In this document: positions 33,901 to 44,483 of the stretch, piece by piece
How the letters are laid out: every line of letters starts with the position of its first letter
How positions within the stretch are numbered: the stretch's first letter is position 1
Origin: Carettochelys insculpta
Lineage: Eukaryota > Chordata > Testudines > Carettochelyidae
NCBI RefSeq assembly: GCF_033958435.1
Contig: NC_134138.1
Coordinates: 264,159,798 to 264,223,797, forward strand
DNA length: 64,000 nt
Direction of reading: 5' to 3'
Notes under the pieces: generated by a model
Databases searched by the model: none
What the model was told of the DNA's origin: nothing
What the model saw: only the letters and a program-made list of their open reading frames with translations
Program-made: the position numbers and the translations under genes

Positions 33901-35439
33901 GTGAACACTCATTGGCCCAAGTGCAGACAGGAAGTTCTAGAGCCAAGGAACCTGCCTGGAAATACCCTGGCACAGGCCCCCTCCCTTTATGACTAGGGTA
34001 TGGTCAGTTCAAGTCCTAGACAGGTGCTATGACTTGGTTGCAGAAGCTGTCCCTCAGTTAATCTCAGCTAACTCATTTAGTGCAATTTAAGTTAAAACCA
34101 GCACTTTGATCTCCACCCAGAAACTCAAAGGCACTCAGTCCAGGGGTCAGCATTACCCTGTGCAGGTGATCCCCCAGGAGAGGCCACCCATGGTGTTTGC
34201 TCCCTTTCCCACTTCCCCAGTCCCATGTGGGTCTTATCCAGAGACTCCAAGAGTCTGATGTTGGTGGGAGCATCATTCCGAGGTGTTGCATGGTGACTTA
34301 TCTGCCTCATTTAGCTTGGCTGCCCCAAGACAGCATGCGACCTTATGCGTTACTCATAAATGTAATAATCCATTTGACATCAATAAGAAAAGAGTCTATG
34401 AATAAATTTTCATCCAAATGTGGCCCCCACGGCTGGCTTTCTTACTCCCCCTGTGCTTTTCTTCATCTCTTTGCCTATGCTCCCAACTGTACTACAGATG
34501 TTAGCAGTCCTGATAGAGCACAAAGCCACTTAAAAGAAGTTTTGCGTTTTCTGTTCATGTTCAGGCTGCAGGGTGCTGCAGTTGCAGCACAGATAGAGGG
34601 AAATGGTTGAATATTAACAATGAAATTAGACTGTGCCTATAGCTCTGCATTCACGTTTTCATTCCCCCCGAATGCAGTATGGGATGATCTCTTTACTTCC
34701 AAGGTACGTCTAACAAACTGATCAACCACAGTGTCTGAGACTGTGCGTAAACAAATAAAAACCTCAGCTGCCAAAAGATTTGCACCTAATATCTTTGAAA
34801 TGCAAGGCAGGCACTTTATTCAACAATCTATTTCAGTTAAACCTCCCGTGGAAATGAATTGGTGTCATACTGGCCACAAGAGGTCACCCTTCTACAGAGT
34901 CAATAGGACCATTTTGAGAAATGAGGATAAAGAATTGACTATGACCTGGGGCAAAAAAAATGCAAGTAGACACCAGGATGGTGACAGAAAATCAGCACAA
35001 ACAAGTGCAAGGGAATGCACACTGGGAGAAGTAGTTTGCGGTTACACACACAATAATGAATTTAAACTGAACAGCAACTCTGGAGGGAAAAAAAGCATCA
35101 AATAAAATATTATCTTCTCCTTTGACCCCTCAGATTTCTCTGTTCCACAAACTCCCTCCTGTGCCAGAGGAAATACTTACCAAATTGAAGTAAAATTCAT
35201 TCAAATTTCTTATCCTGCAGCGGCAGGCACCTGCTTCAGAGGTATAAACCCTGATAATATACAGATTATAGAGCAATAACATACTCACTGGGGACATTCC
35301 TTGCAAATCACAGGCAAACTTGATGCTTTATGTACTCAGACATAAGGACTGATATTTTTTATAAGTCTGATCAAAGGTCATTTAAATGTGGTAGATAATA
35401 TGTTAAAACATTCAATTTCTTCTTCTGAGTTCTGTGAAA
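33901..35439. other. Intron sequence, nothing recognised
   Basis: No repeat or frame I can support. Confidence 0.5.
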
Positions 35440-35658
35440 ATCATAGTCTCAGAAAGATCACGTGGCAATGAGTTCCAAAGTTTATCCGTACTGTGTAAGA
35501 AAGCATCCTATTTGAATTGTTTTAAATGAGCAGCATTATAACTACTGTGGTAAGTCCTGACCTTCCCTTTACCTTTTCTTATTTTCATTGTCCCTATTAT
35601 TGACCTCTTACTCATCTCTGCTCCAAGCTAAACTGGTGTAATCTTTTAAATCTCTCCA
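35440..35658 (-). mobile_element. CR1 LINE fragment, very degenerate
   Basis: On the plus strand GGCAATGAGTTCCAAAGTTT and the following TACTGTGTAAGAAAGCATCC match the reverse complement of the CR1 C-terminal coding region (the N-S-L-P block). A GACCTCTTACTC...CTCC stretch follows in the correct order. It lacks the 3' UTR. Confidence 0.6.
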
Positions 35659-35659
35659 A

Positions 35660-36095
35660 GGCTGTGTCTACACGTGCCCCAAACTTCGAAATGGCCATGC
35701 AAATGGCCATTTCGAAGTTTACTAATGAAGTGCTGAAATGCATATTCAGCGCTTCATTAGCATGCGGGCGGCAGCCGCGCTTTGAAATTGATGCTCCTTG
35801 CCGCCGCGCGGCGCGTCCAGAAGGGGCTCCTTTTCGAAAGGACGCCGCCTACTTCGAAGTCCCCTTATTCCCATGAGCTCATGGGAATAAGGGGACTTCG
35901 AAGTAGGCAGCATCCTTTCGAAAAGGAGCCCCGTCTGGACGCGCCGCGCGGCGGCAAGGAGCGTCAATTTCGAAGTGCGGCTGCCGCCCGCATGCTAATG
36001 AAGCGCTGAATATGCATTTCAGCGCTTCATTAGTAAACTTCGAAATGGCCATTTGCATGGCCATTTCGAAGTTTGGGGCACGTGTATACACAGCA
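35660..36095. mobile_element. 436-bp near-perfect palindromic Harbinger-end element
   Basis: Ends GGCTGTGTCTACACGTGCC and GGCACGTGTATACACAGC. The two arms (about 217 bp each) meet at CCCATGAGCTCATGGG (35872-35887) and differ at only about eight positions by eye. Each arm holds CTTCGAAATGGCCAT + GCAA + inverse, an ATGCAAAT octamer, a GCGCTTCATTAGCATGC block and TTTCGAAAAGGAGCCCC. No transposase is encoded; the frames inside are palindrome artefacts. Confidence 0.9.
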
Positions 36096-36117
36096 ATATA
36101 GCTGCCTTTCCAGGGAT

Positions 36118-36600
36118 TTCTCATTGTACCGGTTGCACCTCTTAAAACCAGCATGCTCTGGTCTGGCAACATCCCTCATCTGGCAGGAGGAGGGATGCGC
36201 CAGGAACAGAGTGCTGGGGCAGGAGGGCAAGCCCAGCCAGCCTCCTGACAGCTCTGCAGGGGGCATCTGGGCCAAATCTGGAGGCAGCATCCCTCAACAG
36301 CCCCACAGAGGCACCAGGGCTGGAGTGCTGGAGTCCCCCAGAAGCTGCTCAGGGCTGGGGCCAGAGAGTCAATGTGCCCCAGCAGCTGTGCAGGGCTAGG
36401 CCTGGGAGTCAGAATCCCCCAGCAGCTATGTGGGCCTGGGCTGGTAAGCAGGAAAGCGTGGCAGCCACGTGGCACCAGGGAGTTGACTGCAGCCAAGCCA
36501 CATCTGCCGGGCCAGGGAGCAGCAGCCAGACAGTGGGGGCAGCCAGGGACTGGGGTGGGCATTAACCTCTCCCAAAGGTGCCAGACTAGGGAGGCGTAAC
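36118..36600. repeat. GC-rich repeat block with short imperfect inverted ends
   Basis: Begins ACCGGTTGCACCTC and ends GGAGGCGTAACCT, which are roughly inverted. The interior has repeated CCCAGCAGCT and GGGGCCAGAG words and a CTCTGGTCTGGCAACATCCC block I associate with a common turtle repeat. Unassigned to a named family. Confidence 0.4.
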
Positions 36601-38175
36601 CTGCATTTTCTCTTCTCTTTCTGCTACCCAAAGCCAGTGAGGTTTGTCAGCAAGGTGAGGGTATCCCACCAATTTAGATAATAGCATTACAATCTCAGTA
36701 TTACTCTCTTGCACTCTTACTGAGTGTCATCCTGCTTGCTTTTAAGATGGACAGGGCCCATTGATCAGATGCTTTCAGTTGCCTGCCCTAAAAGGATAAA
36801 AACCGAATGTGGGGCCACAGCATTCCTACACCACATCACTCCCTTTTTATGTCTCCGTCTGCGCTGAATGGATATTTCCATGAGACTGCTTCCTTCAGGA
36901 AAAAAAAAGGGGGGGGGCGCTATGGAAGGAAAAGAAGCCTAATTAATAGTTTGGTGGCTGACTCCTACATAAATTAGACTTCTCACAATTTTTTTTACAT
37001 GTGACATTCACATCTCTTTGTAGATAGAAAGAAAGAAAAAAGTTTGATTGGTTAGCATTGTCACAGCAATATCCTGGATTCTCCATCTAGTTCAATACTG
37101 GTGTAAATTGAAGTTTTTCCAGAATAAGAACTGTGAGATAGTGCACAAAGGCCCTATTTGCATGCAAGTCTACCTGGGAACAAAACTTGGAAGAAGTACT
37201 GAAAATTCCCCACACACATACACAACTGCATTTACAGAAACTGGTTTTTGAATGTAAAGAACAGTTATTGATAACAGAATGAATCCTACCCTCTGGAATG
37301 AATGTCAAGAAGGGAAAGAGCCTTCCAAATGAATAAGAAAGGTATTGGTTTATATATAAATCTTCCATGAAATCTTACATTTATTATTATAAATAAATCA
37401 AAGGGTGCAATAAGCTTCATCCATCATCAGCGAAGGTTTTTAACATATTGCCCTGCTAATGTTCCTCAGCCACAGCTTTGCTATCGATGAGATGACAGTT
37501 CAGTCTCCACAACCTCCATTCTCTGCTGACACAGCCAATGGGTTGGCCTATTAGTGCCAGCTGTGGCACTGGATTTTCTATATGGGCACTCATCTGCGAG
37601 GAATTGGATGTAGATCATCAGTTCACTTCAACTATGTCAATACAATGTAAAATGGTGAAAACACAGAAAAAAGGGCTGAGGGACTGGGAGAGATGAGAAA
37701 GAATGTTTTAATGCTCAGGGAATGGGGAGAAAATGGGTAACAGCTTCCTACACAGCAACCCAGGGTAACTGAGAGTCTACAAAGGTATTCAATGTGACTT
37801 TAGCCCCATGGCGAGTCTGGAACACTGCCACGTTTTGCTTCAGCCCGTGATGCTCCCTTTCTTCACTGTATTAAGTATTTATGTGCTCTGCCTTCTCTGG
37901 AAATCACGAGCCAAGCTCCCCCAAAAATCATGAGACTGGCTAAAAAATCATGAGATCTGAAAATAAAATATTAGGTTCTTTATGTTTGTGTATTAATTTT
38001 TCCACCACTCCAGTATTTTCTGGTCCCATTTCCAAGATTTACTCTGCAATCATGAGGCTACAAACTTACATTTTTAAATAAAAGACAAGATTCTCAAACT
38101 GACACTTGGCTCCAGGAACTGGCATTTTAAGTAACATATGAGCTAGGAAGAAGTTCCCAATAACGAGAGGTTGAA
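36601..38175. other. Intron sequence, nothing recognised
   Basis: AT-rich; an A-run followed by a G-run lies at 36899-36918. Confidence 0.55.
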
Positions 38176-38264
38176 ACACTGTTCATTTCAGTGCCTCCTT
38201 AGTATTCTCTAATTTGGCCATTAGCATGGCTCTTACCAAATTTTGGCCAAGTGTAGACACGGCC
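38176..38264. mobile_element. Right half of a palindromic Harbinger-end element
   Basis: TTTCAGTGCCTCCTTAGTAT, then TTTGGCCATTAGCATGGC, and the terminus GGCCAAGTGTAGACACGGCC. These are the right-arm blocks of the 14.9/20.8/35.7-kb family, diverged. The left arm is absent. Confidence 0.65.
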
Positions 38265-38755
38265 CTAGGGTTTACAGGTTGGTTCAAAAGCTCTCAGCAT
38301 CCATACTATACAAATTGTTCCAGCACCAAGTTTTACTTTATCCTTTGGATCCAATAAAGAACATGTTAATTTTTACTCTAACTCTACATACTTTGTTTCA
38401 AATAATCTGAATGTGTAACAAACACTAAACCATTAATGAAAATATTTCATATAAATGGACAGCCAAAATTATTGGGCTGTTTGAAATGTATGGATACTGC
38501 ATGAAGTGGAGCAGAAGTCAGTTTGTAGGAAACATACTACACTAAATCACCATATCTGTCTACTTCAGTGATTCCATTTTCCATTTTGGGACCAACACAA
38601 AATTATTTTACCATCTAGCTGGGATCTACCCTTACACTGAAGTAACCAGTTCTCAAGTAGTTTCTGACAACCAATACTAAGACCAACACCTTGATCTTTA
38701 CCTAGAAACTAACTGACACCCTAACTGGGAAGGGCAGAATGATGCAGTGTTATCA

Positions 38756-38936
38756 AAAACAATGAAAAATCCTGCAACACCTTATAGACTAATAGATTTT
38801 TTGGATGTAACGCGCATCTGACAAAGCGTGTCTCTGCCCATGAAAGCTTATGATCCAAAAATTCTGCTAGTCTATAAGGTGCCGCAGGACTTCTTGTTGT
38901 TTCTGTGGATACAGACTACCATGGCTACCCCCCTGA
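38756..38936. mobile_element. Palindromic copy of the hammerhead-like repeat
   Basis: The left arm (ACACCTTATAGACTAATAGA) and right arm (CTAGTCTATAAGGTGCCGCA) are inverted. The plus strand reads CTGACAA, GCGTG...CCCATGAAA, GCTTATG at 38837-38872, a decayed core. The ends are followed by CAGACTACCATGGCTACCCC. Flanking GATGCAGTGTTAT and GATGCTCTGTGGTAT may be a degraded target duplication. Confidence 0.6.
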
Positions 38937-40380
38937 TGCTCTGTGGTATTATGCCAACTTTTTATATGATGCAATGTAAGCAGTAGATCTTGAGACATAC
39001 AGTCTTGAATTCTGATGCAATGCCACCTGAAAATCTTTTAGCTCGTCTTCTGGGTCATATCAACTACATTAAGGGAACTCATTTGCTTCTAATTATCATG
39101 ACATCTTAGTGCTTTTTTTCTACTCTTAATTTATTTTTCATAAATATGAAGGATTTGTGGGCAGGAGGCAGGATTACATTTAATTAGCCTGTAGTGTTCT
39201 TTTGCTTCTAAATTCCCAGTTTCCTGCAATGAATGATATAACTCCACAATAGTGTCTCATGGGGAGAAAAAAGTTACTTTCTGATTTATATCATTAAGCT
39301 ATTGAATCCTATTACAATCAAGAGATCCAAAAGTCACAAGAGACTTTCTTCGCTAGATGAATAAGTCTTCATCCAGTACATTTTCAATTACAAATTACCA
39401 GGAGAATGGTATTCCCCACTGCTGAATTCTTATTAAATGAATATGTTACAGCACAGGGAAAGTGGAGGATCACATACTGGACTGTGGCCGGTTCCGTGTT
39501 CCACATTTCAGGAAAGATGTAGTGTAGACCTGTCCTGAATCCGCTTTAGGATGCCAGAGATTTGTGCTGACCATCTCTCTCTTGATCTTTCTCACTGGTC
39601 CATTGTGTGCACACTTGACTCCCCACCATGGCGAGGCTGAACTAATACTGTTCTGCACCCTCTGTCCGATAACAAACCCTACTTCGGCAGCTGCAGTGGC
39701 AGCATGAGACTGGCCATACAGTGCCAAGAGGTGGGGAAGAGCCCTAATAGGGCTCTACCAAGGTTGCACCATCCATTGCTCCTCTGGATGTGCCTAGCCT
39801 CCTCTATTAGACAGGACATAGTAGCATGGCCCTGCCTCCTTCTCTCCTTGCCCAGGATGATATGCGTTGTTGGAGATGAACATGGGCTAGTGGGAAAGGA
39901 GTGTGTAATGACCCCTCCAGGCACACAGGCTACAACCATCACCTTCTTTTGAGGATTGTGTGCCTGCCCAAGGACCAGTGAAAAGCTACTAGCAGATGCC
40001 CACAGGGCATAAAGGCTGCCACAAGAGACATTTTTGGTATCCAAATTGCTATAGTAACCATCCTGCTATTTTTGTTTGGTTTGGTTTTGTTTCTCGTGCA
40101 CCAATCCGGAAACAAAACAGCCCTTATTACACTGTATTAATTCCCTTGGTGGCATGTCATTTGAAGGTCTTGTTTCCCAAAAACATCTGGATAATTAAAC
40201 TCAGTTACAGGATGACTTGTCCCTTTTAAGAATAGTGGAAAGTCTGGGGCCAGTTAGTCCAATTCTTGGGTGTGGCACTTTTAATAAAAGGTTCTTGGGA
40301 CTGTAGCTATAGTTCAGGGAGAGAATCTCAAGACCCAGCTAGGAAAGGAGACCAGGCCTGTGCCCTTTCACTCCCAGAAA
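38937..40380. other. Intron sequence, nothing recognised
   Basis: No repeat or gene I can support. Overlapping frames at 39.5-40.0 kb on both strands show no motif. Confidence 0.5.
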
Positions 40381-40715
40381 AGCCACGTATACACGTGCAC
40401 GCTACTTCGAAGTAGCGGGGCCAACTTCGAAATAGCGCCCGTCACGGCTACACGTGTTGGGCGCTATTTCGAAGTCAACCTCGACGTCAGGGGGCGAGAC
40501 GTCGAAGTTGCTAACCCCATAAGGGGATGGGAGTAGTGCCCTACTTCGACGTTCAACGTCGAAGTAGGGACCGTGCAGTCGTTGCGTGTCCCACAACATC
40601 GAAATTGCGGGGTCCTCCATGGCGGATATCAGCTGAGGGGTTGAGAGACGCTATCTCCAGACACGCGGCCAGCCTGCACGTCCCTCAGCCACCACAGACA
40701 CCCCCCCCAGCTGCG

Positions 40716-42723
40716 ATGGCCGCACGCCAGCCCCCTAAACGCCCCCAGGGGACCCCCCCCAAGGGGAGCCAGGGCTCCCAGCCCAGCAGCCAGGCGGGGA
40801 AGCGGCAGCGGGGCCCCTCCTGGACAGATGCCGAGCTTTGGGATCTGCTGGGGTTCTGGAGCGAGGAGGAGGTGCTCCAGGTAATGGGGAGCAAGAAGCG
40901 GAATGCGGATGCATTCGCTCACCTGGCCGAGGGCCTGGCCGCCCGGGGTCACCCTGCCCGCACTCCGGATCATGTCCGGAGTAAAGTGAAGGAGCTGCGG
41001 CAGGGTTACGCCTCGGCCCGGGATATGGCCGGCCAATCTGGGGCCGCCCCCATCACTTGCCCCTTTTACAGGGAGCTCAGGGACATCCTGGGCCTCCGGC
41101 ACAACTCCTCCCCTCCGGCCACTCTTGATACCTTGGCCGAGGAGCCCCAGCAGGCCCCGGAGGCGGAGTCCACCCCGGAGGCAAGCCCCACCCCCAGGAA
41201 CCCACCCCCGGGGCACCGGAGGAGGAGGAGGAGGAGGATGGGGAGTCCTCCTCCAGCGACGCCGGCCTGAGGATCGTTCTGCCATCCAGGAGCTCCAGCC
41301 GGGCGTCCGCCCCCCAGGTGTCCCCCGACCGTGGGAGTGGACCGTCAGGTATGTACCCCGCCGGTGCACACCCCCAGGGTTGAAGGGTGGGGGGTAACAG
41401 ATATGACCAGGGCCCTCCACATGCCCAGATGACCACGTCCCCAAGGACAGCAGTGGCATGTCCCTCAGAAGAGTGCATCAGCCCCTGCCCCCCCCAAGCA
41501 CGACAGTGCCACGCCCCATCCCTGGGGCTGGGGGGAGCGGAACCTCGAGGGTCCCCCGGGGGTAGGGGGTGGGACACCCAGCAGCAGCAGCAGCAGCAGC
41601 ATGGGATGGAGTGGGGGGAATGCAAATGCGAGACTCAGGCTACATATGAGAAACAAGCTGAATAGCTCCCAGTGGGTAAGGATGATCCTGGGGTTACAAC
41701 TGGCAGGTAAAACCTCTGCCCTGAACAAAGAGGAGGGAGGAGCTGAGCTGGGTTTGAATCGGGGGTGGCAGTTAGAGGCTAGGGGAAGGGAGAGCTAGAA
41801 GGCAGCCAGCCTGAGAAGCGGGAAAGCTACACCCCAGAGGGGCACCCCTCGGGGTCTTCTCCCCAGGACGGGTTGGAAGGACCGTCTCTGACTGCTGTAC
41901 TGTCGCTTCTGTGAGAAACTGGGCATCTGTTGCCTAATAAACCTCCTGTTGTACCTGCTGAGTGAGTGAGAGTCACTCCTGCCAGCGGACGGGGTGCAGT
42001 GCAGGGGGACCCCTGAACCCCATCACAGCAGCATCTCCCGGGGATGGGGATGGGCAACCTGCAGCACAGGGGTAGGGGGACAAGGGCCACGGCTCGGGGC
42101 CCACACTAACGGCTGTCTCCACTCTTCTTCCCCCAATCCTGTGTTCCGCAGCTGCACCATCGGAAGGACCGGAGAGCGCCGGTGAGGCGTCAGTAGTCCC
42201 GGACAGCCCTCCGGGGCCATAACTCCAGGCCAGCCCCTCGGCGGAGGACCGACCAGCCCCATGGCGGGGAAGACGGCGGACCCAGCACCACCAGCCGACG
42301 GCGAAGGACCCCCAGCTGCTGGCCCTCCACCGTTGGCAGCTGGAGGTCACCGAGCAGCAGCTGTGGGTGGAGGAACGCTGCCTCCAGCTGCAGGAGCGGG
42401 CGCTGGCCTGGCGCCAGGAGGCATGGGGGGCCTACATGCGGACCTTCAACCGTACCACGGACTACCTGGCCCCACATGTTGCGCCGTCCGCCTCTGCGCC
42501 CGCCCTGCCTGCTCCACCTGCTGCTCCACCAACTGCTCCAGCCGCTGCGCCGTCCGCCGTCACACCACCACCCATCACTGAGGGCCCTTCCGCCGAGGGG
42601 GACCTGGGGCCAGCTGACACCCGCCAGCCATATCTCCCGGTCCACCCAGCCCCCAGCCGGCCCCAGCCAGGGCTGAGGCCGAGGTGGGGATCCCGGCCGC
42701 CCACCCCCAGCGCTGGACTTTAG
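40716..42723 (+). pseudogene. Harbinger Myb/SANT-like DNA-binding protein, two exons, two lesions
   Basis: The probable start is the ATG at 40716, with G at -3 and +4; the frame upstream only covers the terminal repeat. Residues 34-128 form a trihelix Myb/SANT-like domain (R-G-P-S-W-T-D-A-E-L-W-D-L-L at the start, with Trp 36, 42 and 48 spaced as in the family, then V-R-S-K-V-K-E-L-R and C-P-F-Y-R-E-L). An acidic stretch and an 803-bp intron follow (GTATGT at 41349, CCGCAG ending at 42151). Exon 2 carries a Leu/Gln-rich helix (LLALHRWQLEVTEQQLW) and a Pro/Ala-rich tail, ending with TAG at 42721. In this superfamily the protein binds the element ends and helps bring the transposase to the nucleus and DNA. 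Lesions: a 1-nt loss in the C/G run near 41200-41215, and an in-frame TAA at 42220-42222. Confidence 0.85.
41602..42027 (+). mobile_element. Solo LTR (426 bp) inside the Harbinger Myb-like intron, TSD GCAGCA
   Basis: Starts TGGGATGGAG, ends CCCCATCACA, flanked by GCAGCA on both sides (41596-41601, 42028-42033). A polyadenylation signal AATAAA lies in GCCTAATAAACCTCC near 41935-41941, in the plus orientation. A 6-bp duplication fits an endogenous-retrovirus-type or other LTR element, but the left flank is a CAG repeat, so the true length could be shorter. No internal coding region remains. It integrated after the Harbinger element did. Confidence 0.75.
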
Positions 42724-43001
42724 GGGGTGTGGGGCCCAGGACATGCCCCCCCTTTGTATATATTCCCCCCAGTTTTAAGTTAGTTTGTTGTAAATAGTTT
42801 GTATATTTGACCCCTGTTACTATGCTGATCCTTACCCCCCCCATGTAAATAGTTCTCCCCTTCCTTGTCTTCCCCTTTCATCTTATCCCTATTTATAATA
42901 CATATATATAAGTTAGATTTTGCCTGTAAATAGTTAGTCTTGTTGATAATAATAATAATAAGTGTTCTACAGATATTTGAGTTGACGAACAACTGTCTGC
43001 T

Positions 43002-43007
43002 TTTATT
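43002..43007 (-). promoter_or_regulatory. Probable polyadenylation signal of the Harbinger transposase gene
   Basis: Minus-strand AATAAA in GTAAATAAAAGC, about 105 bp after the transposase stop. The AT-rich stretch 42770-43010 separates the two convergent genes and includes a TAA/ATA microsatellite at 42943-42960. Confidence 0.55.
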
Positions 43008-43111
43008 TACAAGAAAAGTGGGGGGGGGTGCTCTTGGGTGCTCTGTGGTGTGGGCGTAGGGGCAGGGAGTGTTGTGGAGCATGGGGGGTGCAGTGGGGGG
43101 CCTTCCAGCGC

Positions 43112-44483
43112 TCACCCCACGGCCTCATCGAACTGGGCCCGCAGGGCCTCCCGGACCCGGGTCCCTTCGGGGTCCACCTGGTGACTGGGGGCAGCGGGTG
43201 GCTGCACATCGGCCCTGCCAGCCTCCACAGCCCAGCCCTGAAAGAAGGCCTCCCCCTTGCTCTCCACCAGGTTGTGGACGGCGCTGCATGCGCCCACAAT
43301 CTGGGGGATGTTGGTGGGGCCCGCATCAAGGCAGGTGAGGAGACACCTGCAGCGCCCTTTGAAGCGCCCAAATGTGCACTGCACCACCTGGCGCGCGTTT
43401 CAGGCGCTGGTTGAAGCGCTCCTGGCTGGCAGACAGATGGCCCGTGTACAGGTGCATGAGCCAGGGCCAGAGGGGGTATGCCACATCTGCGATGACACAG
43501 AGGGGCATGGTGGTGTCCCCCACAGGGATCTCCCGCTGGGGGATGTAGGTCCCCGCCTCCAGCCGGCGGCACAGGCCCGAGTTCCAGAATACCCGGGCGT
43601 CGTGGGTGCTGCCAGGCCAGCCCACATAAATGTCCAGGAAATGGCCCCGGCTGTCCACCAAGGCCTGGAGGACCACTGAGTGGTAGCCCTTCCTGTTTAA
43701 GTAGCGTCCTCCACTGTGTTCCAGGGCACGGATGGGGATGTGAGTCCCATCCAGAGCCCTGAAGCAATTGGGGAAGCCCAGGGTGGCAAAGCCCGTGATG
43801 GCGGCATCAGGGTCCCCAAGCCTCACGAGCCTGTGGAGGAGCAGGGCGTTGATGGCGCGGACGACCTGCAGGGGAAACACATGGGACAGCACCAATGAGG
43901 GGTGTGCAGGGTGTGTGTGGCCCTCCCCTGCCAGGGCCCCCCTCCCCTCCCCTGCCAGGGCTGCCTCCCCCCCGTCCCCCCATGGGTCCTCTTACCTCCA
44001 TGAGGACAGCCCTGACGGTGGCCTTGCCGATGCCAAACTGCTGGCCCACGGATCGGTAGCTGTCTGGAGTGGCCAGCTTCCAGACAGCGATGCCGACCCG
44101 TTTCTCGACGCTGAGGGCATGCCGCATGGCGGTGTCCTGGTGCCTCAGTGCGGGGGTGAGCCACTGGCATAGCTCCAGAAATGTCTGCCGGCTCATCCGA
44201 AAGTTCTGGAGTCAGCGGTCATCATCCCACTCTCCGAGCACCAGCCGCTCCGACCAGTTGGTGCTCGTGGGGTAGCTCCACAGCAGACAGCATGTATGGC
44301 GGGGGGCGGGGGTGCTGCAGGGTTGGGGGTTGCATCCTCCTCCCCTGCGGGCAGCTCCTCCTCTGTGGCAAGGAGGTGCTCAGCTGCCTCCTGCATGGCA
44401 CCGAGCAGGGCGAGCACTGCTCCTTCAGGGGCGGCTGGGTGGACCTCTGGCTGCTGCTGCTGCTGCTGCTGCTGGGGGTCCAT
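43112..44483 (-). pseudogene. Harbinger DDE transposase (HARBI1-type), two exons, broken
   Basis: Starts at 44483 with M-D-P and a polyglutamine run from a CTG/CAG repeat. An N-terminal helical region follows (FLELCQWLTPALRHQDT, then VGIAVWKLATPDSYRSVGQQ with a helix-turn-helix). A short intron (43995-43866, GTAAGA...CCTGCAG) leads to the catalytic exon. Catalytic Asp is in A-L-D-G-T-H-I (43749-43751) and in S-T-H-D-A-R-V-F (43599-43601); the conserved A-D-V-A-Y-P-L-W-P block is present. The position of the catalytic Glu, before C-T-F-G-R-F-K-G-R, is Gln (43379-43381). Lesions: a frame change near 44300, TGA replacing an expected Trp codon at 44212-44214, and a frame change near 43395. The stop is at 43112. 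The normal role is cutting and joining the element ends. Confidence 0.88.

Noticed and set aside
35664..36172. Mirror-image frames of 70-97 codons on both strands at 35.7-36.1 kb (likewise at 20.8 and 24.6 kb)
   Set aside because: They are the same sequence read through the two arms of palindromic elements; identical peptides on opposite strands are artefacts of the palindrome.
41077..41625. Long antisense frames over the Harbinger Myb-like gene
   Set aside because: GC-rich composition leaves stops rare on both strands. Only the plus frame shows a family domain and consistent splice sites.
42261..42581. The MAGKTADPAP frame as the second exon of the Myb-like gene
   Set aside because: The frame that continues from the splice junction carries the Leu/Gln-rich LLALHRWQLEV helix; the other frame is only a G/C-rich shadow.
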